The translations under genes were made by a program, and so were the position numbers. This document shows, one piece after another, positions 17,322-28,450 of a stretch of DNA of 64,000 bases (its first letter is position 1; each line of letters begins with the position of its first letter). Below the pieces are notes generated by a model. That model was not told the origin of the DNA. It saw nothing but the letters and a program-made list of their open reading frames with translations, and searched no databases. Location: positions 1 to 64,000 of the forward strand of contig NZ_JAPNOA010000029.1 of the NCBI RefSeq assembly GCF_026626885.1, read 5' to 3'. Origin of the DNA: Parathalassolituus penaei. GTDB taxonomy: Bacteria > Pseudomonadota > Gammaproteobacteria > Pseudomonadales > Oceanobacteraceae.

Positions 17322-18488
17322 TCAATCACTACCAAACAGATCACGTGTGAAGATCTTGTCTTCCACCCCGGCGAGATCCGGATGCATACGGTTGGCAATA
17401 ATCACATCCGACAATTCACGGAATTCGTTAAGATCGCGAATGACCCGTGAATTAAAGAAGTTTTCCTCTTTCATTACCGGCTCATAAATCACAACTTCAA
17501 TCCCCTTGGCCTTGATGCGTTTCATGATGCCCTGAATCGCTGAAGCACGGAAATTGTCCGAACCTGCCTTCATGATCAATCGGTATACACCCACCACCTT
17601 CGGTCTGCGGCGAATAATGGAGTCAGCAATAAAATCCTTACGGGTACTGTTGGCATCCACAATGGCACGAATCAGGTTATTCGGTACATCGTTGAAGTTG
17701 GCCAGCAGCTGCTTGGTATCTTTTGGCAGACAGTAACCGCCATAACCAAACGACGGGTTGTTGTAGTGTTTACCGATACGCGGATCAAGACCTACGCCAT
17801 CAATAATCTGACGAGTGTCCAGACCATGAGTCTGGGCATAGGTATCCAGCTCGTTGAAGTACGCCACCCGCATCGCCAGGTAAGTATTGGAGAACAGCTT
17901 TACCGCTTCCGCTTCGGTAGAGTCGATAAACAGCACCGGCACATCCTTGCGAATCGCCCCCTGACGCAGCAGATCAGCAAAACGTTCGGCGCGCTCGGAT
18001 TGTTCACCAATAATAATCCGGGACGGATACAGGTTGTCGTACAGCGCCTTGCCTTCACGCAGAAACTCTGGCGAGAAGATGATGTTTTCAGTACCAAATT
18101 CTTCGCGAATGCGATGCGTATACCCCACCGGAATGGTGGACTTGATAATCATCACGGCGGAAGGATTGATAGCCAATACATCCTTGATCACAGCTTCAAC
18201 CGAACGGGTATTGAAGTAGTTAGTCTCGGTATCATAATCAGTAGGGGTAGCAATAATGACGTAATCAGCCCCTTCGTAGGCCTGATGCTTATCAAGAGTT
18301 GCAGTGAAATTCAGCTTCCGGTTAGCCAGAAAGTCTTCAATTTCATTATCGACTATTGGTGCCATTTTACTGTTCAGCATACGAACCTTGTCCTCAACAA
18401 TATCGAGAGCAACTACTTCGTTATGCTGTGCCAGTAACAGCGCATTAGACAACCCTACATAGCCGGTACCGGCAACCGCAATTTTCAC
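17322..18488 (-). CDS. ugd: UDP-glucose 6-dehydrogenase
   Basis: 388 residues, the short E. coli Ugd type. It oxidises UDP-glucose twice with NAD+ to UDP-glucuronate for surface polysaccharides. The N-terminal Rossmann motif is [14 protein letters not shown] (7-20), with STIPVGYT near 116, and the catalytic cysteine lies in [11 protein letters not shown] near 250. A C-terminal UDP-binding domain contains SDVIIANRM. It stands alone; its former terminator appears to be the hairpin split by the IS4-type element 30 bp past the stop. Confidence 0.97.
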   Translation of the reverse strand: MKIAVAGTGYVGLSNALLLAQHNEVVALDIVEDKVRMLNSKMAPIVDNEIEDFLANRKLNFTATLDKHQAYEGADYVIIATPTDYDTETNYFNTRSVEAVIKDVLAINPSAVMIIKSTIPVGYTHRIREEFGTENIIFSPEFLREGKALYDNLYPSRIIIGEQSERAERFADLLRQGAIRKDVPVLFIDSTEAEAVKLFSNTYLAMRVAYFNELDTYAQTHGLDTRQIIDGVGLDPRIGKHYNNPSFGYGGYCLPKDTKQLLANFNDVPNNLIRAIVDANSTRKDFIADSIIRRRPKVVGVYRLIMKAGSDNFRASAIQGIMKRIKAKGIEVVIYEPVMKEENFFNSRVIRDLNEFRELSDVIIANRMHPDLAGVEDKIFTRDLFGSD

Positions 18489-18639
18489 AGATCTACCTCT
18501 TGGGACCAGTCTGGGGATGATTGTGCGACCTAAAAACGCTGCACAAACTAACAGAAAGGAATGACATCAAAATGAAAAGACAGACCGCCGGTTAAATCAA
18601 AAATTCCCTTAACCTGCTTCCTTTCTGACGCAAGCCGCC

Positions 18640-19335
18640 TCAAGCGAGGCTGGCAAGGATTCGGGCGCACGCCTCAGCAGGATTGGCAGCCTGAGTGATT
18701 GGACGGCCAATCACCATATAACTTACACCCGCTGCAACCGCTTCTTCCGGGGTCATAACGCGCTTCTGATCCTGGTTATCACTCCAGGATGGGCGAATAC
18801 CTGGGGTTACGGTCAGGAAATCCGAACCGCAGTTTTCGCGAATGATGCCAACTTCATTAGCAGAACACACAACACCATCCAGACCGGAGGTTTTGGCCAG
18901 ACGCGCCAGACGGGCAACCTGCTGCTCAGGAGTAACATCCAGACCCAGATCAGCGAGATCAGACGCATCCATGGAGGTCAGCACGGTGACACCAATCAGC
19001 AGAGGCTGATATGACTGCTTGTCCAGCTCATTACGCGCGGCCTCCATCATACGACGACCACCACTGGCATGTACGTTGACCATCCAGACTCCCAGACGAG
19101 CGGCAGCACCAACCGCCTTGGCACAGGTATTGGGAATATCGTGGAATTTCAGATCCAGAAAGACTTCAAACCCTTTTTTCATCAGGTTTTCAACGATCGC
19201 AGGACCTTCAGCGGTATAGAGTTCTTTTCCAACCTTCACACGACAGGCAGACGGATCCAGCAGATCAGCCATCGCCAAAGCAGGAGCCGCTTGCGGGTAA
19301 TCCAGAGCAACAACAATAGGGGATGAAATAGTCAT
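18640..19335 (-). CDS. pyrF: Orotidine 5'-phosphate decarboxylase
   Basis: 231 residues. It decarboxylates OMP to UMP, the last step of pyrimidine synthesis. ALDYP near 10, the catalytic [10 protein letters not shown] (Asp-Lys-Asp) near 60-69 and the phosphate loop TPGIRP near 180 are present. The ATG overlaps the lapB stop by 4 bp, so it is the last gene of ihfB-lapA-lapB-pyrF. Confidence 0.97.
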   Translation of the reverse strand: MTISSPIVVALDYPQAAPALAMADLLDPSACRVKVGKELYTAEGPAIVENLMKKGFEVFLDLKFHDIPNTCAKAVGAAARLGVWMVNVHASGGRRMMEAARNELDKQSYQPLLIGVTVLTSMDASDLADLGLDVTPEQQVARLARLAKTSGLDGVVCSANEVGIIRENCGSDFLTVTPGIRPSWSDNQDQKRVMTPEEAVAAGVSYMVIGRPITQAANPAEACARILASLA

Positions 19336-20510
19336 AAGTCTTCCAGCGCAGCAGGCTGGTACTTCAGCGGCGCGGCAGCCTTGAGGCTGGCCCAGTCCTT
19401 ACAACTCGGGCAGCGCCAGTGAAATTCCCGAGCCTTGAATCCACAGTGATCACAAACGAACCGGGGTTCGTTCTCAGTAATACGCAGGAGAATATCATAG
19501 GCCTGTTGTGACTGCGACTGCCCCATCAGGCGGCCCTGACGTAGCAATAGTCCCAGATAGGTCACAAATCCTGTATAAGACGGATGCGCTTCCAGCTCTT
19601 TCAAAAAATGCTCAAAAGCCTTGTCCTGTCCTTCGGTATACGCCAACGCCTCAACCCGTGCCTCAAGCGCAGGAACATATCCCAGATCAGCGGTATGCTG
19701 TCGTAAATGCACCAGCAGGCCTGAGAGGTCATGCAGCGCCCGAAACGACTCAACCAGAGGCTCCAGCACGGCAACCACAACATGAGAATCCAGATCCATG
19801 GCTTTCAGATAACAGCGTACCGCCTCGTTGTGCTCTCGTTGGCGATAGGCCATATCACCAAGAACCACAAATGCACGGGCACACCCCGAATCCATCTTGA
19901 GAGCAACACGCGTCAGACGGCGGGTTTCCAGATACTCCCCGACCCGCGCAGCACGCTCAGCCAACTCACAACACGCATGCGCAAGACGCACACACAAACG
20001 GGTACTGGCCGGCTTACGATCCTTGTATAGATCAACAACACGCTGCCAGTCACCTTCTTCTTCATACAGCTCTACCAGCTCCAGCTCGGCCTTTTCCTGA
20101 ACCACACTGCGATTATTCACCAACTCCTGCAATAGACGTTCAGCACGATCAAACAACCCCGCCACCAGATAATCACGGGCGAGTTCCAGCTCAAGCTCCT
20201 GAGCGTGAGTGCGACTGAGATCGGTACGGCCAAACAGCCCCTGATGCAAATGAATAGCACGCTCAACCTCACCCTTGTCACGCAAGGTGCGGCCAAGCTT
20301 GAGCAGTAGCTCGAGAGTGTCGTCATCCATGCTCTGGGCATTAATGAGACGCTTGAGGGAGGCATCCGAATGTTGTGACAACAGGGTATCAACACTCGGA
20401 ATCCAGTCAGGAACAGCCGAAGCCGGCTTTTGTTTGCCAGCGCGATATCCAAGAAACCAGCCACTGGCTGTTGCAACCAGCAGTAGCAGGAATACCGCCA
20501 AAAGATCCAT
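19332..20510 (-). CDS. lapB: Lipopolysaccharide assembly protein B (TPR protein)
   Basis: 392 residues. LapB (YciM) is an inner-membrane-anchored adaptor that promotes FtsH degradation of LpxC and so limits lipopolysaccharide synthesis. An N-terminal membrane segment ([19 protein letters not shown]) precedes TPR repeats (about 70-330) and a rubredoxin-like zinc site CDHCGF...WRCPSCKDW near 350-372. The ATG overlaps the lapA stop by one base (TAATG), and pyrF overlaps its end. Confidence 0.95.
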   Translation of the reverse strand: MDLLAVFLLLLVATASGWFLGYRAGKQKPASAVPDWIPSVDTLLSQHSDASLKRLINAQSMDDDTLELLLKLGRTLRDKGEVERAIHLHQGLFGRTDLSRTHAQELELELARDYLVAGLFDRAERLLQELVNNRSVVQEKAELELVELYEEEGDWQRVVDLYKDRKPASTRLCVRLAHACCELAERAARVGEYLETRRLTRVALKMDSGCARAFVVLGDMAYRQREHNEAVRCYLKAMDLDSHVVVAVLEPLVESFRALHDLSGLLVHLRQHTADLGYVPALEARVEALAYTEGQDKAFEHFLKELEAHPSYTGFVTYLGLLLRQGRLMGQSQSQQAYDILLRITENEPRFVCDHCGFKAREFHWRCPSCKDWASLKAAAPLKYQPAALEDL

Positions 20511-20815
20511 TACTGGCTCTTGGCCACAGCGGCAACAGGTTTGCTAACCGGCGCAGTGGCAGCAGCCAGCTGTTTCTGCAGGCGACGAATTTCCCGATTC
20601 TTGCGAAAACCGGATGCCACACCAGCAATCACTCCCAGCAAACAGCCAAGCATTACCGCAACACCCAACCACATCGCCAACGGCAACTCAGAGGGCTGAC
20701 CGACCAGGAAATCGACAGGCACAACCGTGCTGTTACGGGCCGCAAAGGCCAGGCAATACACCAGCAGGAGTACAAAGGACACCAGGCTGACAAAAATCCG
20801 GATTTTTCTGAGCAT
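20510..20815 (-). CDS. lapA: Lipopolysaccharide assembly protein A (LapA, DUF1049)
   Basis: 101 residues with two membrane segments (about 5-25 and 45-68) and a basic, coiled C-terminal tail (GFRKNREIRRLQKQL). DUF1049 proteins pair with LapB in regulating LpxC turnover. It sits between ihfB (25 bp upstream) and lapB (1-base overlap). Confidence 0.9.
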   Translation of the reverse strand: MLRKIRIFVSLVSFVLLLVYCLAFAARNSTVVPVDFLVGQPSELPLAMWLGVAVMLGCLLGVIAGVASGFRKNREIRRLQKQLAAATAPVSKPVAAVAKSQ

Positions 20816-20840
20816 GAGCGATCAAACCACAAACACAGGG

Positions 20841-21134
20841 TTATTCTTCTTCACCCGAATCATTGACCTGATCCCGAAGTTCCTTGCCAGGTTTGAAATG
20901 GGGAACGTATTTGCCTTTTAACTCGACAGTTTCACCCGTTTTTGGGTTACGTCCAGTACGCGGCGCACGATAGTGTAATGAAAAACTGCCGAAACCACGT
21001 ATCTCAATACGCTCTCCGGATGACAGCGATTGCGACATGTAATCCAGCATGGTTTTAACGGCCAGCTCAACGTCTTTTGGTGATAACTGTGGTTGACGCG
21101 CCACTATATTCTCAATCAGCTCGGACTTGGTCAC
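20841..21134 (-). CDS. ihfB: Integration host factor subunit beta
   Basis: 97 residues, a DNA-bending HU/IHF-family protein that pairs with IhfA. The start [13 protein letters not shown], the [20 protein letters not shown]-binding arm (about 47-63) and [12 protein letters not shown] are diagnostic of the beta subunit. It lies 208 bp downstream of rpsA across a terminator, an order conserved in gammaproteobacteria. Confidence 0.97.
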   Translation of the reverse strand: MTKSELIENIVARQPQLSPKDVELAVKTMLDYMSQSLSSGERIEIRGFGSFSLHYRAPRTGRNPKTGETVELKGKYVPHFKPGKELRDQVNDSGEEE

Positions 21135-21310
21135 AGCAAATTCCTCCGTGAGGGCCAGCCAGACAATTATTCTTGTGAAATCATGCAGTTAGCATCGGGC
21201 ATTTGCAAGCACAAGAGTAGGCCAGAGACAGCGTCAAAACAACCACACAGCGGGAAAAAGCACCACTCTTATTCCGTAAAGTGAGCATATGGCTGACAAA
21301 GGGCAAAAAA

Positions 21311-21334
21311 AAACCCGCCGAAGCGGGTTTTTTT
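21311..21334 (-). terminator. Rho-independent terminator after rpsA
   Basis: AAACCCGC/GCGGGTTT stem with a 4-nt loop; the minus-strand reading ends in a run of nine T. It lies 12 bp past the rpsA stop. Confidence 0.9.
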
Positions 21335-21342
21335 ACACTGGA

Positions 21343-23025
21343 TCAGTCTTTCTGATTCAGTTGTTCCTTGATCAGGTCACCGATAGTGGTAGGACCAGAG
21401 ATCTCGGATTCAGCTTTTGCACGCTGCTCTTTCAGAGCTTGACGGTCATCAGCGTTGTCTTTGGCCTTAACAGACAGACCAATAGAACGGTTCTTGCGAT
21501 CAACAACAGTGATCAGAGCTTCAACTTCGTCGCCTTCTTTCAGGACGTTACGAGCGTCTTCTACTTTGTCACGGCTGATTTCAGAAGCTTTCAGAACAGC
21601 TTCTACGCCTGGAGCTACTTCAATAACAGCAGCCTTGGCATCAACAGAGATCACTTTACCAGTTACGATCGCGCCTTTGTCGTTGGTAGCAACGAAGTCA
21701 GAGAACGGATCGTTTTCCAGTTGTTTCACGCCCAGGGAGATGCGCTCACGCTCTGGATCGATAGACAGGATAACAGTTTCCAGTTCGTCGCCTTTCTTGT
21801 AGTTACGAACAGCTTCTTCGCCGTTGTCGTTCCAGGAAATGTCAGACAGGTGAACCAGACCGTCGATGCCGCCGTCCAGACCGATGAAGATACCGAAGTC
21901 AGTGATAGACTTGATCTTACCGGAGATCTTGTCGCCCTTGTTGAACTTGGTACCGAACTCTTCCCATGGGTTCATGGTGCACTGCTTGATGCCCAGGGAG
22001 ATACGACGACGTTCTTCGTCGATATCCAGAACCATTACATCAATCTCGTCACCAACCTGAACCACTTTGGATGGGTGGATGTTCTTGTTGGTCCAATCCA
22101 TTTCGGATACGTGAACCAGACCTTCAACGCCTTCTTCCAGCTCAGCGAAGCAGCCGTAGTCAGTCAGGTTGGTTACGCGAGCTTTAACGCGAGCGTTTTC
22201 TGGGTAACGTTCGTTGATGTTCACCCATGGATCATCGCCCAGCTGCTTCAGACCCAGAGAAACGCGGTTGCGCTCACGGTCGAACTTCAGCACTTTAACG
22301 TCGATTTCGTCACCAACAGCAACGATTTCGCTTGGGTGCTTGATACGCTTCCAGGCCATGTCAGTGATGTGCAGCAGGCCGTCTACGCCGCCCAGATCAA
22401 CGAAGGCACCGTAGTCGGTCAGGTTCTTCACGATACCCTTGACAGACTGACCTTCTTGCAGGTTAGCCAGCAGCTCTTCGCGCTCTTGAGAGTTAGCAGC
22501 TTCCAGAACGGCACGACGGGATACAACCACGTTGTTACGCTTGGCATCCAGCTTGATAACCTTGAATTCCAGCTCTTTGCCTTCCAGATGAGCAGTGTCA
22601 CGTACTGGACGCACGTCAACCAGAGAACCTGGCAGGAATGCACGGATGTTCTTCAGATCAACAGTGAAGCCACCTTTGACTTTACCGTTGATAACACCCA
22701 TAACCATTTCTTCAGCTTCGAAGGCTTTTTCCAGCTCTTTCCAGCTTTCAGCGCGCTTGGCTTTTTCACGAGACAGGCGGGTCTCACCGAAACCATCTTC
22801 CAGAGCTTCCAGAGAAACCTGGGTTTCGTCGCCGATTTTAACTTCCAGCTCGCCTTTTTCGTTCAGGAACTGGCTGCGTGGGATAACGGCTTCGGACTTC
22901 AGACCTGAATATACAGTTACCCAGTCGCTGTCGATATCAACAACGGTACCGGTAACGATAGAACCGGGCTGCATGTCCAGTTCTTTCAAGGATTCTTCAA
23001 ATAATTCAGCAAAACTTTCGGTCAT
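21343..23025 (-). CDS. rpsA: 30S ribosomal protein S1
   Basis: 560 residues from ATG 23025, giving [12 protein letters not shown], the usual S1 start; the frame also extends 10 codons upstream without merit. Six S1 RNA-binding repeats are visible (for example [17 protein letters not shown] near 20, [18 protein letters not shown] near 195, [20 protein letters not shown] near 280). S1 unfolds mRNA on the 30S subunit. It follows cmk by 156 bp, as in most proteobacteria. Codon use is that of a highly expressed gene. Confidence 0.98.
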   Translation of the reverse strand: MTESFAELFEESLKELDMQPGSIVTGTVVDIDSDWVTVYSGLKSEAVIPRSQFLNEKGELEVKIGDETQVSLEALEDGFGETRLSREKAKRAESWKELEKAFEAEEMVMGVINGKVKGGFTVDLKNIRAFLPGSLVDVRPVRDTAHLEGKELEFKVIKLDAKRNNVVVSRRAVLEAANSQEREELLANLQEGQSVKGIVKNLTDYGAFVDLGGVDGLLHITDMAWKRIKHPSEIVAVGDEIDVKVLKFDRERNRVSLGLKQLGDDPWVNINERYPENARVKARVTNLTDYGCFAELEEGVEGLVHVSEMDWTNKNIHPSKVVQVGDEIDVMVLDIDEERRRISLGIKQCTMNPWEEFGTKFNKGDKISGKIKSITDFGIFIGLDGGIDGLVHLSDISWNDNGEEAVRNYKKGDELETVILSIDPERERISLGVKQLENDPFSDFVATNDKGAIVTGKVISVDAKAAVIEVAPGVEAVLKASEISRDKVEDARNVLKEGDEVEALITVVDRKNRSIGLSVKAKDNADDRQALKEQRAKAESEISGPTTIGDLIKEQLNQKD

Positions 23026-23181
23026 GAATAACACCTGTCTTTTATAAAAGCGCAAGGTCTGCAGAAGAACAGACTAGGCGCGTTCCGAACGGCCAGACAT
23101 TCGGGGCTGGTCAAACAAAGAACCTCGGGAGCGTATCTCAAAAAAGAGTCGGGAGCTGGCAGACGCCACGGGTTCCGGATC

Positions 23182-23865
23182 TCAGATCAGTCCTGCTTTG
23201 CGAACAAGATCAAGGACCTGTTCACAGACCTGTTCAATCGTCAGTACGGTACTGTCAATCAGAACGGCGTCGTCAGCAGGCTTGAGTGGAGCGACAGAAC
23301 GGTTGCTGTCACGTTCATCGCGAGCACGGATGTCTTCGATAAGGGCGGGTAAACTAGCATCAAATCCCTTGTCAAGCAACTGTTGATAGCGTCGACGGCC
23401 ACGCTCTTCAGCACTGGCGGTCAGAAACACCTTCACGGTGGCTTGTGGGAAAACCACGGTTCCCATATCCCGGCCATCGGCAATCACGCCCGGGCTGGTC
23501 TGGAAATCGCGTTGGCGCTGCAGCAACGCAGCACGTACCGCCGGCAAGGCGGCTACCTGGGAAGCCAGACTGCCCACTTCTTCGGTACGAATGGTGGTGG
23601 TGACATCCTCACCTTCGAGGATCACTTCCACACCGGTAGAACGTGGCACAAAATACACGTCCAGCGTCGCGGCAACATTGGCAACCGCGGCTTCATCATC
23701 CAGCGCAATCTGCTTGCGGGTGGCAGCCAGACCGGTGATGCGATACAGGGCACCACTGTCGAGCAACTGCCAGCCAAGCGACTCGGCCAGCAGGGCACAG
23801 ACCGTGCCCTTGCCAGCGCCGGACGGACCGTCAATGGTGATAACGGGAGCCGTCAGATCAATCAT
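23182..23865 (-). CDS. cmk: Cytidylate kinase
   Basis: 227 residues from the ATG at 23865, which overlaps the tyrA-aroA TGA (ATGA). It phosphorylates CMP and dCMP. The P-loop is [11 protein letters not shown] near 13-23; the CMP-specific insert with [14 protein letters not shown] near 130 and the LID region ([15 protein letters not shown]) near 185 are intact. Confidence 0.97.
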   Translation of the reverse strand: MIDLTAPVITIDGPSGAGKGTVCALLAESLGWQLLDSGALYRITGLAATRKQIALDDEAAVANVAATLDVYFVPRSTGVEVILEGEDVTTTIRTEEVGSLASQVAALPAVRAALLQRQRDFQTSPGVIADGRDMGTVVFPQATVKVFLTASAEERGRRRYQQLLDKGFDASLPALIEDIRARDERDSNRSVAPLKPADDAVLIDSTVLTIEQVCEQVLDLVRKAGLI

Positions 23866-26120
23866 GCTTCTTCCTGAACACTCAGTTGCAGACCGGCACC
23901 AGAAGCCAGTTCCACAAAGCCCGGGAAAGAAGTCGCCACGTTGGCGCAATCCAGAATACGAATCTGGGCACTGCCACGCAGGGACGCCATTGCAAAACTC
24001 ATGGCAATACGGTGATCACCGTGACTTTCGATTTCGCCGCCACCAAAGGCACCGTTACCACCAAAGCCCTGGATGATCGCGCCATCGTGAGTACCTTCAG
24101 CTTTGACGCCGAGGATATTCAGGCCATCCACCATGGACTGGATACGGTCACTTTCTTTCACGCGCAGCTCTTCCGCACCGGTCAGTACGGTTTCGCCTTC
24201 GGCACAGGCCGCGGCAATAAACAGCGCCGGGAATTCGTCGATGGCCAGCGGTACCTGATCTTCAGGGATACGAATACCTTTCAGCTGGGCCGAACGGATA
24301 CGGATGTCAGCCACCGGCTCACCACCCACTTCGCGTTCGTTCAGCAGCTCGATATTGCCACCCATGGCACGCAGGATGTTGATCACACCTACACGAGTCG
24401 GGTTGATACCCACGTGTTGCAGGGTGATATCAGAACCTGGAGCGATAGAAGCACCCACCATAAAGAACGCGGCAGATGAAATATCCGCTGGCACGTCGAT
24501 GCTGGTTGCCGTCAGCTCACCACCAGACTTCAGGGTCACCTTGTTGCCTTCCACCTGAACGTCGTAACCAAAACCACGCAGCATACGCTCGGTGTGGTCA
24601 CGGGTAGGTGCAGGTTCGGTAATGGAGGTTTCTCCGTCGGCGTAGAGACCAGCCAGCAGCACACAGCTCTTCACCTGGGCAGACGCCATCGGCAGATCGT
24701 AGTGGATGCCTTTCAGCGCACTACCGCCCTTGACGTGCAGTGGTGGACGGCCTGCTTCAGCAGTCTCGACAACCGCACCCATCAGGCGCAGAGGATCAGC
24801 CACACGGCCCATCGGACGCTTGCTCAGGGATTCATCACCCGTCATTTCCACATCAAATGCCTGACCCGCCATCAGGCCAGCCAGCAGACGCATGGAAGTA
24901 CCGGAGTTACCCAGATACAGAGCATTTGGTGGTGCTTGCAGACCACGCAGACCTACACCGTGAATGGTCACACGACCACGGTGCGGACCTTCGATGACCA
25001 CGCCCATGTCACGGAACGCTTGCAGGGTCGCCAGGCTGTCTTCGCCTTCCAGGAAACCGGACACTTCAGTCACGCCATTCGCCAGGGAGCCCAGCATGAT
25101 GGAGCGGTGAGAAATGGACTTGTCACCCGGTACACGGAAAGTACCGGTCAGTGCCTGGCCGGGAGCAGCCAGATAAGCAATAGAACTGGTTTTCATAGGT
25201 TCCACAAAAGCCCGACGGGCCAGTATTTTTGTAAAATGATCACGTGCCGCCTTGGCGCGGGTCAACACCCCCATCATGGTGGTGGTGTCATTGCCAGCAA
25301 TGGCCGCACGCAGGTATTGCAGATCCTTGTTAAAAAGATCCAGTGTTGCCAACAGGTGCTCTCGATTGGCTGAAAAAATGTCACGCCACATTTCCGGACT
25401 ACTGGCGGCAATCCGGGTGAAATCACGAAAACCGCCAGCGGCGTAATTGAAGATTTCCTTGTTTTCGTGATTGTTGGCGAGAGTGTCCACCAGTGAATAC
25501 GCCAACAAGTGTGGCAAATGACTGGTCGCCGCCAACACCTGGTCGTGGTGGGCAACGGTCATGGACTCTACATCCGCATCTACTGCCTGCCAGGCGCGAA
25601 TCACCATACGCAATGCTGCCGGATCGGTATGCTCTTGCGGGGTAACAATCACCTTGTGGCGACAATAGAGATTTTCATCCGCAGCACTGACACCGCTGCG
25701 CTCGGAACCAGCAATCGGATGCCCCAGCACAAAACGGTTAAAGCCGGCGCCAAATACATCATCAACAGCTTCAGCAACCGCGCCTTTTACGGAGCCAACA
25801 TCGGTCAGCACCGTACGCGGCCCGATACTGGCAGCAATGCTTTCCAGTACCGGACGAATGGCAAGAATCGGTACTGAAATAATCACCAGATCCGCATCGA
25901 CCACTACTTCAGCAACCTGCTCGGACCAGTGATCGACAATACCCAGCGCCAGCGCTTCCTGCATGGAGTCGAGGTTGCGGTCAAAACCACTTACCTGCCC
26001 CACACAGCCACGGCTGCGTAAAGCCTTGACCCAGGAGCAACCAATCAGTCCCAGGCCAATGACCGCAATACGCGGAATAAAAAACGAAGATTCCTTGCTC
26101 AAAGCCGCTCCTGAACTCAA
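23862..26120 (-). CDS. tyrA-aroA: Bifunctional prephenate dehydrogenase / EPSP synthase
   Basis: 752 residues. The first part (about 1-300) is an NAD(P)-binding TyrA (cyclohexadienyl) dehydrogenase with [13 protein letters not shown] and [11 protein letters not shown]; the second (about 308-752) is AroA, which joins shikimate-3-phosphate to PEP, with the PEP/S3P signature GDKSISHRS near 330 and [13 protein letters not shown] near 410. The same fusion occurs in Pseudomonas, so it is not an artefact. The TTG at 26120 overlaps the hisC stop; a second TTG at 26102 with GGAG 5 nt upstream may be the true start. Confidence 0.95.
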   Translation of the reverse strand: MSSGAALSKESSFFIPRIAVIGLGLIGCSWVKALRSRGCVGQVSGFDRNLDSMQEALALGIVDHWSEQVAEVVVDADLVIISVPILAIRPVLESIAASIGPRTVLTDVGSVKGAVAEAVDDVFGAGFNRFVLGHPIAGSERSGVSAADENLYCRHKVIVTPQEHTDPAALRMVIRAWQAVDADVESMTVAHHDQVLAATSHLPHLLAYSLVDTLANNHENKEIFNYAAGGFRDFTRIAASSPEMWRDIFSANREHLLATLDLFNKDLQYLRAAIAGNDTTTMMGVLTRAKAARDHFTKILARRAFVEPMKTSSIAYLAAPGQALTGTFRVPGDKSISHRSIMLGSLANGVTEVSGFLEGEDSLATLQAFRDMGVVIEGPHRGRVTIHGVGLRGLQAPPNALYLGNSGTSMRLLAGLMAGQAFDVEMTGDESLSKRPMGRVADPLRLMGAVVETAEAGRPPLHVKGGSALKGIHYDLPMASAQVKSCVLLAGLYADGETSITEPAPTRDHTERMLRGFGYDVQVEGNKVTLKSGGELTATSIDVPADISSAAFFMVGASIAPGSDITLQHVGINPTRVGVINILRAMGGNIELLNEREVGGEPVADIRIRSAQLKGIRIPEDQVPLAIDEFPALFIAAACAEGETVLTGAEELRVKESDRIQSMVDGLNILGVKAEGTHDGAIIQGFGGNGAFGGGEIESHGDHRIAMSFAMASLRGSAQIRILDCANVATSFPGFVELASGAGLQLSVQEEA

Positions 26121-27229
26121 GCCAGAACCTTGGCCAGTGCTTTCAGGAAGGTACGGTTTTCGGCATCAGTACCAATCGATACACGCACGTATTGCGGCAT
26201 ACCGTAGTTGGCAATCGGACGCACAATCACACCTTCGCGCAGCAGCTTCTGGTAAACCTCAATACCGGTGACGGAATCCGGCACACGGAACGCTACGAAG
26301 TTACCAACGGACGGAATGTAGTCCAGACCCATTTCCGCAAATGCGGCGGTCAGCAGTGCCATACCATCACGGTTAGCCTTCACACTCATCTGCAGATAGG
26401 CTTCATCGCGCAGCGCTGCTACCGCACCCACCAGAGCGTAGGAGTTAACGTTAAACGGCGGACGCACACGATTCATGATGTCAGCCAGTTCAGGACTGGA
26501 CACACCATAACCCACACGCAGCGACGCCAGGCCATAAACCTTGGAGAAGGTACGCGCCACGATCAGATTCGGGAATTGTGCCAGCAGCTCAACGCCATCC
26601 GGGTATTCCGCTTCTTCCACGAACTCGCAGTAGGCTTCATCCAGCACCACCACGACATTGGCCGGAACGGTCTGCATGAAGGTCAGGACTTCAGCGCGAG
26701 TATTCCAGGTACCGGTCGGGTTGCTCGGGTTGGTCAGGAACACCACACGGGTCTTGTCGGTAACGGCAGCCGCCATTGCGACCAGATCATGACCGAAATT
26801 CAGAGCTGGAACTTCAACCACAACGCCGCCCTTGGCGCGCGTCAGCAGGCTGTAGATAGAGAAAGCATGCTCGGACACCACCACTTCGTCGCCGTTATCA
26901 ACAAACGCGCGCACAACGAAATCAAGAATGTCACTGGAGCCATTACCCAGGGTCAGTTGCGCCGGAGTCACGTTCAGACGGGAAGACAGTTCAGCCTTGA
27001 GAGCAAAACCGGCACCATCCGGGTAACGGGTCATCTCGGCCATTTCTTCGTTCATGGCTGCCTTGACCGCAGCACTTGGCCCCATCGGGTTTTCGTTACT
27101 GGCCAGCTTGACGATATCTTCTTCTTTCAGGCCCAGTTCACGAGCCAGTTCATCAATCGGCTTGCCTGGTTGATATGGTGACAAACCCCGAACACCGGGA
27201 ACCGCCAGCTGCAGAAAATCCACGCTCAT
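26117..27229 (-). CDS. hisC: Histidinol-phosphate / aromatic aminotransferase (HisC2 type)
   Basis: 370 residues from ATG 27229 (a GTG lies just before it). PLP-dependent class II aminotransferase with KLASNENPMGPS near 40, TLGNGSSDILD near 95 and the PLP lysine in ARTFSKVYGLASLRVGY near 225. Its place between pheA and tyrA-aroA suggests a role in phenylalanine and tyrosine transamination as well as or instead of histidine synthesis. Confidence 0.93.
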   Translation of the reverse strand: MSVDFLQLAVPGVRGLSPYQPGKPIDELARELGLKEEDIVKLASNENPMGPSAAVKAAMNEEMAEMTRYPDGAGFALKAELSSRLNVTPAQLTLGNGSSDILDFVVRAFVDNGDEVVVSEHAFSIYSLLTRAKGGVVVEVPALNFGHDLVAMAAAVTDKTRVVFLTNPSNPTGTWNTRAEVLTFMQTVPANVVVVLDEAYCEFVEEAEYPDGVELLAQFPNLIVARTFSKVYGLASLRVGYGVSSPELADIMNRVRPPFNVNSYALVGAVAALRDEAYLQMSVKANRDGMALLTAAFAEMGLDYIPSVGNFVAFRVPDSVTGIEVYQKLLREGVIVRPIANYGMPQYVRVSIGTDAENRTFLKALAKVLA

Positions 27230-27276
27230 CACTTGTCTCTCACAATTCGAATCAAAAACCCAACCAGCCCGTGCGA

Positions 27277-28368
27277 TCAGAGAACCGCTTTCGGGTAGGA
27301 GCCCAACAATTTGTAGTCCGCTACCTGATCCTGCAGACCTTGCAGCACCGGAGCGATCACAGCGTCTGCCGCGTGACCTTCAAAATCAATAAAAAACGCG
27401 TAATTCCAGGTACCGGTACGGGCCGGACGCGTTTCAATACGAGTCAGGCTGACACCCGCTTTGTGAAACGGCTCCAACACCTGATACAGGGCCCCAGGCT
27501 GGTTACGACTGGACACCATGATGGAGGTTTTGTCGTCGCCACTCGGCAGGGTTTCCAGCTTGCCAATAATCAGGAAGCGCGTGGTGTTGTCCGGACGATC
27601 TTCAATATTGGTATTGAGGATATGCATCTCGTACAGATCGGCCGCCACTTCACCGGCAATTGCAGCAGCACCCGGCTCCAGACTGGCACGACGGGCTGCT
27701 TCCGCATTGGAGCTGACCGCAACACGCTCAACATTCGGGTAATGTTTGTCGAGCCAGCGACGGCACTGCCCCAGCGACTGGGCGTGGGAAAAAATGCGCT
27801 CAACCGTGGCATCCTTGTCCTTCACCATCAGATGGTGATGGATACGCAGGGATACTTCGCCACAAATACGCAGGCCGGAATCAAAGAAGCTGTCGAGGGT
27901 GTGAGTGACCACACCCTCGGTGGAATTCTCGATGGGCACCACACCGAAATTGGCCGCGCCACTCTCCACTTCACGGAACACATCCGCGATGGAAACCTGG
28001 CTATGGCAATGCACGGCATGACCAAAATGTTTGACGGCTGCCTGCTGGGTAAAGGTGCCCTCAGGCCCCAGGAACGCCACGTTCAGGGGTTCCTCCAGTG
28101 CCAGACACTGGGACATGATTTCGCGGAACAGACGCGCCATGCCTTCGTTGGTCAGCGGGCCTTCATTACGCGCCATCACGTTACGCAATACCTGCGCTTC
28201 ACGCTCCGGGCGATAGAAAACCACAACCTCACCGGGCTGGGCGTATTTCTGTTTAACTTCCGCAACCTGCTGGGCACAGCGGGCGCGCTGGTTAATCAGC
28301 TCCTGAATCTGACGGTCGATACTGTCAATGGAGTTACGGAGCTGTTCCAGTTCCTGAGCTTCACTCAT
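27277..28368 (-). CDS. pheA: Chorismate mutase / prephenate dehydratase (P-protein)
   Basis: 363 residues. An AroQ chorismate mutase domain (about 1-90, with RNSIDSIDRQIQELINQRA) is joined to prephenate dehydratase (about 95-275: FLGPEGTFTQQA, PIENSTEGVV, TTRFLIIG) and a C-terminal ACT domain (about 285-355, with GALYQVLEPF and ESRP-like TRIETRPA) for phenylalanine feedback. It lies 44 bp before hisC and 82 bp after serC in one transcription unit. Confidence 0.97.
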   Translation of the reverse strand: MSEAQELEQLRNSIDSIDRQIQELINQRARCAQQVAEVKQKYAQPGEVVVFYRPEREAQVLRNVMARNEGPLTNEGMARLFREIMSQCLALEEPLNVAFLGPEGTFTQQAAVKHFGHAVHCHSQVSIADVFREVESGAANFGVVPIENSTEGVVTHTLDSFFDSGLRICGEVSLRIHHHLMVKDKDATVERIFSHAQSLGQCRRWLDKHYPNVERVAVSSNAEAARRASLEPGAAAIAGEVAADLYEMHILNTNIEDRPDNTTRFLIIGKLETLPSGDDKTSIMVSSRNQPGALYQVLEPFHKAGVSLTRIETRPARTGTWNYAFFIDFEGHAADAVIAPVLQGLQDQVADYKLLGSYPKAVL

Positions 28369-28450
28369 AGGCAGCCTTGGGTAACAAATCCGGGTACTGG
28401 TCAGGCGACCAGCACCGGATACAAGTTGGATAACCTGAGGTCAGAGACCA

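Noticed and set aside
21289-22908. Open frame of 539 codons antisense to rpsA
   Set aside because: Low-complexity shadow of a biased gene; also starts inside the rpsA terminator.
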